Notes under the pieces: model-generated
Database searches by the model: none
Told to the model about the DNA's origin: nothing
Seen by the model: only the letters and a program-made list of their open reading frames with translations
Shown here: piece after piece, positions 35,990 through 43,625 of the stretch
Numbering within the stretch: the stretch's first letter is position 1
Layout: each line of letters starts with the position of its first letter
Translations under genes and position numbers: made by a program
NCBI RefSeq assembly: GCF_004127445.1
Contig: NZ_QEXM01000045.1
Coordinates: 248,001-312,000, forward strand
Origin: Streptomyces alfalfae
GTDB lineage: Bacteria > Actinomycetota > Actinomycetes > Streptomycetales > Streptomycetaceae
Length of the DNA stretch: 64,000 nucleotides
Reading direction: 5' to 3'

Positions 35990-36046
35990 TTCCGATCAGA
36001 TCCTGGCGGGACGGCAGCGTCCAGGTCACGAGGAGGGGCGGGTCAC

Positions 36047-36574
36047 GTGAGCGGTATCAGCAAGGGGATCAAGAAGGTCGAGGTCGGTCTCAAATGGGAC
36101 CCGAGCCCGGCGGGAGAGCCGCCCCACGACCTCGACATCATCGCGGCGACGTATGAGGCGGACGCTCCGTACGGAGCCCCCGTGTACCTGGTGCACTTCG
36201 ACAGCCGTTCGCCCGACGGCACGATCCACCTCAACCGCGACAGCCGCACGGGCCAGGGCTTCGGCTACGACGAGGTCATGGTGCTCGAACTGGACCGCCT
36301 CGCGGCCCGTTATGCCCGCGTCGTGGTGGGCGTGACCATACAGCAGCAGGAGGGGGGCAAGGTCCTCGGCGACATCCCCAACACCTCGGTCCGCATCCGT
36401 GAGGGCCACGCATCCCTGGCGGACAGCGACCTGTCCGCCGTCTCGGGCAGCACGGCGGCGACCGTCGCCGAGTTCGTCAGGGACGAGTCCGGCGCGTGGT
36501 CGTTCCGCGAGCTCATCCGCGGCTTCGACGCCGACCCGGCGTCCTTCGCGTCCCTGATGGGTGCCGAGCACTGA
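36047..36574 (+). CDS. TerD-family protein
   Basis: 175 residues from GTG 36047, with AGGAGGGG nine bases upstream. It matches the TerD/CABP fold: KVEVGLKWDPS at the start, PHDLDIIAATYEADAPYG, then HLNRDSRTGQGFGYDEVMVLELDRL. The Asp-rich turns bind calcium in this family. TerD proteins are linked to tellurite and stress responses and, in Streptomyces, to differentiation; the precise role is unclear. Isolated single copy, not in a ter operon. It ends facing nrdJ. Confidence 0.88.
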   Translation: MSGISKGIKKVEVGLKWDPSPAGEPPHDLDIIAATYEADAPYGAPVYLVHFDSRSPDGTIHLNRDSRTGQGFGYDEVMVLELDRLAARYARVVVGVTIQQQEGGKVLGDIPNTSVRIREGHASLADSDLSAVSGSTAATVAEFVRDESGAWSFRELIRGFDADPASFASLMGAEH

Positions 36575-36577
36575 CGA

Positions 36578-36609
36578 GGCGGCGGAACCGAGACCTCGGT
36601 TCCGCCGCC
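36578..36609. terminator. Perfect hairpin terminator between terD-like and nrdJ
   Basis: Fifteen-bp perfect stem (36578-36592 with 36595-36609) around a 2-nt centre, directly after the TerD stop. With no T-run it resembles typical Streptomyces bidirectional terminators. Confidence 0.85.
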
Positions 36610-36612
36610 CCG

Positions 36613-36635
36613 ACCGCCGCTCACTCAGCGGCGGT
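36613..36635. terminator. Second hairpin next to the nrdJ stop
   Basis: ACCGCCGCT-CACTC-AGCGGCGGT: 9-bp perfect stem with a 5-nt loop, nine bp before the nrdJ stop codon on the plus strand, i.e. just downstream of nrdJ. Together with the preceding hairpin it isolates two convergent genes. Confidence 0.75.
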
Positions 36636-36643
36636 CCACGTCA

Positions 36644-39547
36644 TCAGCTGCAGCCGCTGGTGGAGCCGCAGCCCTCGCAGATGTAGCAGGAGCCCGCCCG
36701 CTGCATCTTCGTGCCGCAGGAGAAGCACAGCGGGGCGTCGGCCTGGATGCCCAGCTGCATCTCGACGAGCTCGGCGCTGGTGTGCGCCTGCTGCGGGGCG
36801 GCCTTGGCGGACTCGGCCTCGGCCTTCGGCGTGGCGACCGCCTTCAGCGACTCGGACTGCCGCGGAGCCGACTGCGCGAGCGTCTCGACCTCGATCTCCG
36901 ACTCGTCGAGGGACGGTTCGTACGAACCGGTCTCCAGGTGACGCTGGCGCTCCTCGGCGGAGTGGATGCCGAGCGCGGAGCGGGTCTCGAAGGGCAGGAA
37001 GTCCAGCGCCAGGCGGCGGAAGATGTAGTCGACGATCGACTGCGCCATCCGCACGTCCGGGTCGTCCGTCATGCCGGCCGGCTCGAAGCGCATGTTCGTG
37101 AACTTCGAGACGTACGTCTCCAGCGGCACGCCGTACTGCAGGCCGACCGAGACGGCGATGGAGAAGGCGTCCATCATGCCCGCGAGGGTCGAACCCTGCT
37201 TGGACATCTTCAGGAAGACCTCACCGAGACCGTCGTCCGGGTAGGAGTTGGCGGTCATGTAGCCCTCGGCGCCGCCGACCGTGAAGGAGGTGGTGATGCC
37301 GGGACGGCCCTTCGGGAGACGCTTGCGGACCGGGCGGTACTCGACCACCTTCTCGACCGCGGCACGGATCGTGTCCTCGGTCTTCTCGGTGATCTCGGCC
37401 TTCTCCTCCTCCTTCTTCTTGGCGGAGAGGGGCTGGCCGACCTTGCAGTTGTCGCGGTAGATGGCGAGCGCCTTGACGCCCAGCTTCCACGCCTCGAAGT
37501 AGACCTCTTCGACGTCCTCGACGGTGGCGGTCTCGGGGAGGTTGACCGTCTTGGAGAGGGCGCCCGAGATCCACGGCTGGATCGCGGCCATCATGCGGAC
37601 GTGGCCCATCGCGGAGATGGAGCGCTCGCCCATGGCGCAGTCGAAGACCTCGTAGTGCTCGGTCTTCAGGCCGGGGGCGTCGATCACGTTGCCGTTCTCG
37701 GCGATGTGGGCGACGATCGCCTCGATCTGCTCCTCCTGGTAACCCAGGCGGCGCAGGGCCTGCGGCACCGTGCCGTTGACGATCTGCATCGAGCCGCCGC
37801 CGACGAGCTTCTTGAACTTCACCAGGGCGAGGTCGGGCTCGAGGCCCGTGGTGTCGCAGGACATCGCGAGACCGATGGTGCCGGTCGGGGCGATGACGGA
37901 CGCCTGCGAGTTGCGGAAGCCGTTCTTCTCGCCGAGGCGGATCACGTCCTGCCAGGCCTCCGTGGCGGCGGCCCAGATCGGGGAGTCCAGGTCGTCCATG
38001 CGGACAGCCGAGGCGTTGGCGTCGGCGTGCTGCTTCATGACGCGCTTGTGCGGCGTGGCGTTCTTGGCGTAGCCGTCGTAGGGACCGACGACCGCGGCCA
38101 GCTCGGCGGAGCGCTTGTACGACGTACCCGTCATCAGGGAGGTGATGGCGCCGGCGAGGGCGCGGCCGCCGTCGGAGTCGTAGGCGTGACCGGTGGCCAT
38201 CAGGAGGGCGCCGAGGTTGGCGTAGCCGATGCCCAGCTGACGGAAGGCGCGGGTGTTCTCGCCGATCTTCTGCGTCGGGAAGTCCGCGAAGCAGATCGAG
38301 ATGTCCATCGCGGTGATGACCAGCTCGACGACCTGGGAGAAGCGCTCGGAGTCGAAGGACTGGTTGCCCTTGCCGTCGTCCTTCAGGAACTTCATCAGGT
38401 TCAGCGAGGCGAGGTTGCAGGACGTGTTGTCCAGGTGCATGTACTCGCTGCACGGGTTCGAGCCGTTGATGCGGCCGGACTCCGGGCAGGTGTGCCAGGC
38501 GTTGATGGTGTCGTCGTACTGGATGCCCGGGTCGGCGCAGGCCCAGGCGGCCTCGGCCATCTTGCGGAAGAGCGACTTGGCGTCGACCTCCTCGATGACC
38601 TCGCCCGTCATGCGGGAGGTGAGGCCGAACTTGCCGCCGTCCTCGACCGCCTTCATGAACGTGTCGTTCACGCGGACGGAGTTGTTGGCGTTCTGGTACT
38701 GGACGGACGTGATGTCGTCGCCGCCCAGGTCCATGTCGAAGCCCGCGTCGCGCAGGGCGCGGATCTTCTCCTCTTCCTTCACCTTGGTCTCGATGAAGCC
38801 CTCGATGTCGGGGTGGTCGACGTCGAGGATGACCATCTTGGCCGCGCGGCGCGTGGCGCCGCCGGACTTGATGGTTCCCGCGGAGGCGTCGGCGCCGCGC
38901 ATGAAGGAGACGGGACCCGAGGCGTTGCCGCCGGAGGACAGCAGCTCCTTGGAGGAGCGGATGCGGGAGAGGTTCAGGCCGGCGCCGGAGCCGCCCTTGA
39001 AGATCATGCCCTCTTCCTTGTACCAGTCGAGGATCGACTCCATGGAGTCGTCGACGGACAGGATGAAGCAGGCGGAGACCTGCTGCGGCTGGGGCGTGCC
39101 GACGTTGAACCAGACCGGGGAGTTGAAGCTGAAGATCTGGTGCAGGAGGGCGTAGGCCAGCTCGTGCTCGAAGATCTCGGCGTCGGCCGGCGAGGCGAAG
39201 TAGCTGTGGTCCTCCCCGGCCTTGCGGTAGGTCTTCACGATGCGGTCGATCAGCTGCTTGAGGCCGGTCTCGCGCTGCGGGGTGCCGACGGCCCCGCGGA
39301 AGTACTTGCTGGTGACGATGTTGACCGCGTTCACCGACCAGAAGTCGGGGAACTCGACGCCACGCTGCTCGAAGTTGATCGAGCCGTCGCGCCAGTTGGT
39401 CATGACGACGTCACGGCGCTCCCAGGCCACCTCGTCATACGGGTGCACGCCGGGGGTCGTGTGGATGCGCTCGATGCGCAGACCCTTGCTGGCCTTGGAC
39501 CCCTTGGCGCGGGAACCTCGTGCCGGGCCGCTCGTCGTCTCGGTCAT
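36644..39547 (-). CDS. nrdJ: Class II (B12-dependent) ribonucleoside-diphosphate reductase
   Basis: 967 residues. It has the class II motifs NPCSEYMHLDNTSCNLASLN around the active-site Cys/Glu and PTGTIGLAMSCDTTG further on, and ends in a zinc-ribbon tail CFSCGTKMQ...CYICEGCGS. It makes deoxynucleotides with adenosylcobalamin and needs no oxygen. The start is ATG 39547 with GGGAGG six bases upstream (the open frame goes on to 39604 without a site). It lies 128 bp after nrdR, most likely nrdR-nrdJ operon. The gap is too short for, and shows no sign of, a cobalamin riboswitch. Confidence 0.96.
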   Translation of the reverse strand: MTETTSGPARGSRAKGSKASKGLRIERIHTTPGVHPYDEVAWERRDVVMTNWRDGSINFEQRGVEFPDFWSVNAVNIVTSKYFRGAVGTPQRETGLKQLIDRIVKTYRKAGEDHSYFASPADAEIFEHELAYALLHQIFSFNSPVWFNVGTPQPQQVSACFILSVDDSMESILDWYKEEGMIFKGGSGAGLNLSRIRSSKELLSSGGNASGPVSFMRGADASAGTIKSGGATRRAAKMVILDVDHPDIEGFIETKVKEEEKIRALRDAGFDMDLGGDDITSVQYQNANNSVRVNDTFMKAVEDGGKFGLTSRMTGEVIEEVDAKSLFRKMAEAAWACADPGIQYDDTINAWHTCPESGRINGSNPCSEYMHLDNTSCNLASLNLMKFLKDDGKGNQSFDSERFSQVVELVITAMDISICFADFPTQKIGENTRAFRQLGIGYANLGALLMATGHAYDSDGGRALAGAITSLMTGTSYKRSAELAAVVGPYDGYAKNATPHKRVMKQHADANASAVRMDDLDSPIWAAATEAWQDVIRLGEKNGFRNSQASVIAPTGTIGLAMSCDTTGLEPDLALVKFKKLVGGGSMQIVNGTVPQALRRLGYQEEQIEAIVAHIAENGNVIDAPGLKTEHYEVFDCAMGERSISAMGHVRMMAAIQPWISGALSKTVNLPETATVEDVEEVYFEAWKLGVKALAIYRDNCKVGQPLSAKKKEEEKAEITEKTEDTIRAAVEKVVEYRPVRKRLPKGRPGITTSFTVGGAEGYMTANSYPDDGLGEVFLKMSKQGSTLAGMMDAFSIAVSVGLQYGVPLETYVSKFTNMRFEPAGMTDDPDVRMAQSIVDYIFRRLALDFLPFETRSALGIHSAEERQRHLETGSYEPSLDESEIEVETLAQSAPRQSESLKAVATPKAEAESAKAAPQQAHTSAELVEMQLGIQADAPLCFSCGTKMQRAGSCYICEGCGSTSGCS

Positions 39548-39675
39548 GCCGCCTCCCTGTTTCAGGCTAAAACGCCCTGAAGTGCCACGTTCTTCCCATG
39601 GCACGGATGTGTGTCTGATGTCGCGGGCACCACGAAGGGCACCCTCGACAGGTCTGTGTTGCCGCCTTCGGCCGA

Positions 39676-40221
39676 TCAGTCGGCGGCGGTGGCGGGCACG
39701 GGGACTTCGACAGTCCCTCCGGGCCCGCGATCATTCACGACGCGCTCTCCACCCGCGTCGCACGGCTCCGCGTCGAGCCGCTGTTCCCTCAGCTCCCCGA
39801 TGGCGGCTTCGAAGTCCTCGAGGGAGTCGAAGGCGCGGTACACGGACGCGAAACGCAGATAGGCGACGAGGTCCAGCTCCTGCAGCGGGCCCAGTATGGC
39901 CAGGCCGACATCATGAGTGGTGAGCTCCGCGCTGCCGGTGGCACGCACCGCCTCTTCGACCCGCTGGCCGAGCAGGGCGAGCGCGTCCTCGGTCACGGGC
40001 CGCCCCTGGCACGCCTTGCGAACGCCGTTGATGACCTTCGTACGGCTGAAGGGCTCGGTCACTCCGCTGCGCTTGACCACCATCAGTGAGCACGTCTCCA
40101 CGGTCGTGAAACGACGGGAGCAGTCGGGGCACTGGCGGCGCCTGCGGATCGACGTGCCGTCGTCGGTGGTGCGACTGTCGACGACACGGCTGTCGGGGTG
40201 CCTGCAGAAGGGGCAGTGCAT
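39676..40221 (-). CDS. nrdR: Transcriptional repressor NrdR
   Basis: 181 residues. Zinc ribbon CPFCRHPDSRVVDSR...RRRRQCPDCSRRF at the N-terminus, then an ATP-cone (VVKRSGVTEPFSRTKVINGVRKAC). The C-terminal ~30 residues are an acidic/variable tail. NrdR senses ATP/dATP and represses ribonucleotide reductase genes. It is upstream of nrdJ on the same strand and has two NrdR boxes in its own promoter, implying autoregulation of the pair. Confidence 0.96.
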   Translation of the reverse strand: MHCPFCRHPDSRVVDSRTTDDGTSIRRRRQCPDCSRRFTTVETCSLMVVKRSGVTEPFSRTKVINGVRKACQGRPVTEDALALLGQRVEEAVRATGSAELTTHDVGLAILGPLQELDLVAYLRFASVYRAFDSLEDFEAAIGELREQRLDAEPCDAGGERVVNDRGPGGTVEVPVPATAAD

Positions 40222-40332
40222 GGAACTTCCAACCCTCCTTCATGGCACGACTCGTACGCCTCGGAGGAGCTCATGAGCCCCTCGAAGCAGCCCCCAGCAT
40301 AGGCGATCCCAGGAGTCCCGAAAGACCGGGGA

Positions 40333-40348
40333 CCACTACTTCTGGGCT
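40333..40348 (-). promoter_or_regulatory. NrdR box, proximal
   Basis: CCACTACTTCTGGGCT, 13 of 16 identical with the distal box 31 bp away. It lies 112-127 bp upstream of the nrdR start. Confidence 0.72.
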
Positions 40349-40363
40349 GCGGATGCAAACTAA

Positions 40364-40379
40364 CCACTACATGTGGGGT
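40364..40379 (-). promoter_or_regulatory. NrdR box, distal
   Basis: CCACTACATGTGGGGT, containing the palindrome CCAC-TACAT-GTGG and fitting the family core CwAtATaTwG with few changes. The 31-bp offset (three helical turns) between boxes is the layout known for NrdR sites. Confidence 0.8.
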
Positions 40380-40635
40380 TCGGCCACATCTTCCGCCCCT
40401 AGCGTGTCGTACCGGCCGGACGGTCGGCGGACGCCGGGAAGCCCCGGACGCGGCACTCGCGGCAGGGGCCCGGTGCGGGGTTGACGGGGCTCCGGATGGC
40501 AGTATGGGAGCCCTGCGGAGGGGCTCGCGACCACAGCGGTGAAGCGTACCGTAATGAACCGAATTGCCCTTCGGCCCGAACGTCGGCTATACACCCGGAC
40601 GCATGATCACGGCAGGTAATCGCCGATTTTTCACT

Positions 40636-40649
40636 CGAACGTGTGTTTG
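40636..40649 (+). promoter_or_regulatory. LexA/SOS box upstream of lexA
   Basis: CGAACGTGTGTTTG fits the Gram-positive/actinobacterial LexA site CGAACNNNNGTTYG. It is about 70-83 bp upstream of the lexA GTG and indicates autorepression released by DNA damage. Confidence 0.9.
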
Positions 40650-40718
40650 GCGCAACCTTTCGAAAGCTACTACCGTTGGCTAGCTAGGGAGAGAACATCT
40701 CGAGAGGGGCCGACCGAA

Positions 40719-41492
40719 GTGACCACCACCGCAGACAGCGCCACCATCACTGCCCAGAGCCGACTCGAGCCGGTGCATGCCATGAATGACGCAGTTACGA
40801 ACCAGGAGGGGCCCACGCCCGCTCGCTCCCTGCCGGGCCGACCTCCAGGCATCCGCGCGGACAGCTCGGGTCTCACCGACAGGCAGCGCAGGGTCATCGA
40901 GGTCATCAGGGACTCCGTGCAGCGGCGGGGCTACCCACCGTCGATGCGGGAGATCGGGCAGGCCGTCGGCCTCTCCAGCACCTCCTCGGTCGCCCATCAG
41001 CTGATGGCCCTGGAGCGCAAGGGCTTCCTGCGCCGCGACCCCCACCGCCCCCGGGCGTACGAGGTGCGCGGCTCCGACCAGCCGAGCAGCCAGCCCACCG
41101 ACACCACCGGCAAGCCGGCCGCTTCGTATGTCCCGCTGGTCGGCCGCATCGCCGCCGGTGGCCCGATCCTCGCCGAGGAGTCGGTGGAGGACGTCTTCCC
41201 CCTCCCCCGGCAGCTGGTCGGTGACGGCGAGCTCTTCGTGCTCAAGGTCGTCGGTGACTCGATGATCGAGGCCGCGATCTGCGACGGCGACTGGGTCACC
41301 GTGCGCCGCCAGCCCGTCGCGGAGAATGGCGACATCGTGGCGGCCATGCTTGACGGCGAAGCCACGGTGAAGCGCTTCAAGCGCGAGGACGGCCACGTGT
41401 GGCTGCTCCCGCACAACTCCGCGTACCAGCCGATTCCCGGCGACGAGGCCACCATCCTCGGCAAGGTCGTGGCGGTGCTGCGGCGGGTGTGA
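40719..41492 (+). CDS. lexA: SOS repressor LexA
   Basis: 257 residues from GTG 40719, with GAGAGGGG nine bases upstream. After a ~45-residue variable leader comes the winged helix (LTDRQRRVIEVIRDSVQRR...SMREIGQAVGLSSTSSVAHQL). The self-cleavage site is Ala-Gly in GRIAAGGP; the catalytic Ser is in GDSMIEAAI and the Lys in ATVKRFKRE. On RecA activation it cleaves itself and derepresses DNA-repair genes. Later starts (ATG near 40780) would shorten the leader only. Divergent from nrdR across ~500 bp holding the NrdR and SOS boxes. Confidence 0.95.
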   Translation: MTTTADSATITAQSRLEPVHAMNDAVTNQEGPTPARSLPGRPPGIRADSSGLTDRQRRVIEVIRDSVQRRGYPPSMREIGQAVGLSSTSSVAHQLMALERKGFLRRDPHRPRAYEVRGSDQPSSQPTDTTGKPAASYVPLVGRIAAGGPILAEESVEDVFPLPRQLVGDGELFVLKVVGDSMIEAAICDGDWVTVRRQPVAENGDIVAAMLDGEATVKRFKREDGHVWLLPHNSAYQPIPGDEATILGKVVAVLRRV

Positions 41493-41508
41493 GCCTCCGC
41501 CTTTGACC

Positions 41509-41543
41509 GGGCCCCGGAACCAACTGCGCCGGTTCCGGGGCCC
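41509..41543. terminator. Hairpin terminator between lexA and the helicase gene
   Basis: Perfect 13-bp stem GGGCCCCGGAACC / GGTTCCGGGGCCC with a 9-nt loop, 17 bp after the lexA stop and before the convergent helicase stop at 41615. Confidence 0.88.
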
Positions 41544-41614
41544 TGCTGCGTCCGGGTGAGCCCCCGTGGCCAGTGAGCCCCCGTGGGCCCAGCACGCCTC
41601 GCGGGGCCCGGGAG

Positions 41615-43585
41615 CTACGCCTCGTCCGCCTTCGCCGCGGCGTCGATCGCAGCCAGGGAGCGGCGCACCTGATTGCGGTCGGTCGTGTACCAGAAGTCGG
41701 GCAGCGAGGCCCGCAGATAGCTGCCGTACCGCGCGGTCGCCAGACGGGGGTCCAGAACGGCGACCACCCCGCGGTCCCCCGTCGCCCGTACGAGGCGGCC
41801 GGCGCCCTGGGCCATCAGCAGCGCCGCATGGGTGGCCGCGACCGCCATGAAGCCGTTGCCCCCGGCCTCGTCGACCGCCTTCTGGCGGGCGCTCATCAGC
41901 GGGTCGTCCGGCCGCGGGAACGGGATCTTGTCCATGACGACGAGCTGGCAGCTCGGGCCCGGCACGTCCACGCCCTGCCACAGCGAGAGCGTCCCGAAGA
42001 GACAGGTCCGCGCGTCCGCGGCGAAGCCCTTGATCAGCTCGCCGAGCGTCTCCTCGCCCTGCAGCAGGATGGGCATGTCCAGGCGGCCCCGCAGCTCCTC
42101 CGCGGCGCTCTGCGCGGCCCGCATGGAGGAGAAGAGGCCGAGCGTGCGCCCACCGGACGCCTCGATCAGCTCGGTCAGCTCATCGAGCATGTCGTCGCGG
42201 GTTCCCTCGCGCCCCGGACGGGCCAGGTGCTTCGCCACGTAGAGGATGCCCTGCTTGCCGTAGTCGAAGGGGGAGCCGACGTCCAGGCCCTTCCACACGG
42301 GGGCGTCCTCGGCCTCGGCGCCCTCCGGGGCCAGGCCCAGCGACGCGCCCACGCCGTTGAAGTCGCCGCCGAGCTTGAGCGTGGCCGACGTCAGGGTCAC
42401 CGAGCGGTCGCTGAACAGCTTCTCCCGCAGGAGGCCGGACACGGACATCGGGGCCACCCGCAGCGAGGCGCCGAAGCGGTCGTGTCGCTCGTACCAGACG
42501 ACGTCCCACTCGGAACCGTTGGTGATCCGCTCCGCCACGTCGTGGATCGACTCCACCGAGGCGAGCGCCTGCTTGCGGACGGCGTCCTCGTCCTGGACGG
42601 ACTTGTCCCGGGTGGAGCCGAGCGCCGTGATCACCGTGCGGGCGGCGTCCCGCAGCGCCATCAGGGCATAGCCGAGGTCCTCGGGGATCTCCTCCAGGCG
42701 GCCGGGAAGGGCGAGCTCCATCAGGCGCTCGAAGCCCTCGGAGGCGGTCTGGAGCTGATCGGCCGCCTTTTCGTTCACGAGCTTGGCCGCGCGCCGCACC
42801 GCCCGGTTGACCTGCCCCGGCGTGAGCTCGCCCGTGGCGACACCGGTGACCCGGGACACCAGCTCATGGGCCTCGTCCACGATCAGCACCTCGTGCTGCG
42901 GCAGGACGGGGGCGCCCTCGATGGCGTCGATCGCGAGCAGCGCGTGGTTCGTGACGACGACGTCGGAGAGCTTGGCGCGCTCGCGGGCCGCCTCCGCGAA
43001 GCACTCCGCTCCATAGGCGCACTTCGAGGCGCCCAGGCACTCCCGCGAGGAGACCGATACCTGGGCCCAGGCCCGGTCGGACACACCGGGGGTGAGGTCG
43101 TCGCGGTCACCGGTCTCGGTCTCGTCGGCCCAGTCCCGCATCCTCAGCAGGTCCTGGCCCAGCTTGCTGGTGGGTGCGGCCGCCTCGAACTGGTCGAAGA
43201 GGCCCTCCTCCTCGTCCTGCGGCACGCCTTCGTGCAGGCGGTGCAGGCACAGGTAGTTCGAGCGGCCCTTGAGCATCGCGAACTGCGGGCGGCGGCGCAG
43301 CAGCGGGTGCAGCGCGTCCACCGTGCGCGGCAGGTCCCGCTCCACGAGCTGCCGCTGCAGGGCGAGCGTGGCCGTGGCGACCACCACCCGCTCCCCGTGC
43401 GCCAGGGCGGGCACCAGGTAGCCCAGGGACTTGCCCGTGCCGGTGCCGGCCTGGACCAGCAGATGGGAGCCGTCGTCGATCGCGGCGGCCACGGTCTCGG
43501 CCATGGCCACCTGGCCGGGCCGCTCCGTGCCGCCGACGGCGGCGACGGCGGCGTGCAGGAGCTCGGGGAGGGAGGGCTTCGTCAT
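41615..43585 (-). CDS. DinG/XPD-like iron-sulfur DNA helicase
   Basis: 656 residues. Walker A GTGTGKSLGYLVP (~47-59), a four-Cys iron-sulfur region (NYLCLHRLH, then SRECLGASKCAYGAECF), VVTNHALL, and DEAH box VDEAHELV. The C-terminal motifs include GRLVRATGDRGVVAVLD near the end. This is the superfamily 2 5'-3' helicase group that includes DinG and YoaA, active on R-loops and forked DNA. It is convergent with lexA and follows the iucC-like gene by 40 bp, so siderophore-operon read-through is possible. I see no SOS box upstream. Confidence 0.9.
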   Translation of the reverse strand: MTKPSLPELLHAAVAAVGGTERPGQVAMAETVAAAIDDGSHLLVQAGTGTGKSLGYLVPALAHGERVVVATATLALQRQLVERDLPRTVDALHPLLRRRPQFAMLKGRSNYLCLHRLHEGVPQDEEEGLFDQFEAAAPTSKLGQDLLRMRDWADETETGDRDDLTPGVSDRAWAQVSVSSRECLGASKCAYGAECFAEAARERAKLSDVVVTNHALLAIDAIEGAPVLPQHEVLIVDEAHELVSRVTGVATGELTPGQVNRAVRRAAKLVNEKAADQLQTASEGFERLMELALPGRLEEIPEDLGYALMALRDAARTVITALGSTRDKSVQDEDAVRKQALASVESIHDVAERITNGSEWDVVWYERHDRFGASLRVAPMSVSGLLREKLFSDRSVTLTSATLKLGGDFNGVGASLGLAPEGAEAEDAPVWKGLDVGSPFDYGKQGILYVAKHLARPGREGTRDDMLDELTELIEASGGRTLGLFSSMRAAQSAAEELRGRLDMPILLQGEETLGELIKGFAADARTCLFGTLSLWQGVDVPGPSCQLVVMDKIPFPRPDDPLMSARQKAVDEAGGNGFMAVAATHAALLMAQGAGRLVRATGDRGVVAVLDPRLATARYGSYLRASLPDFWYTTDRNQVRRSLAAIDAAAKADEA

Positions 43586-43625
43586 AGCGCGACCACCCTA
43601 CGGTGCCCCACTGACAATCCCGCGA

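Noticed and set aside
39548..39675. Cobalamin riboswitch before nrdJ
   Set aside because: Only 128 bp separate nrdR and nrdJ, and I found no B12-box-like core there or upstream of nrdR; control is better explained by NrdR boxes.
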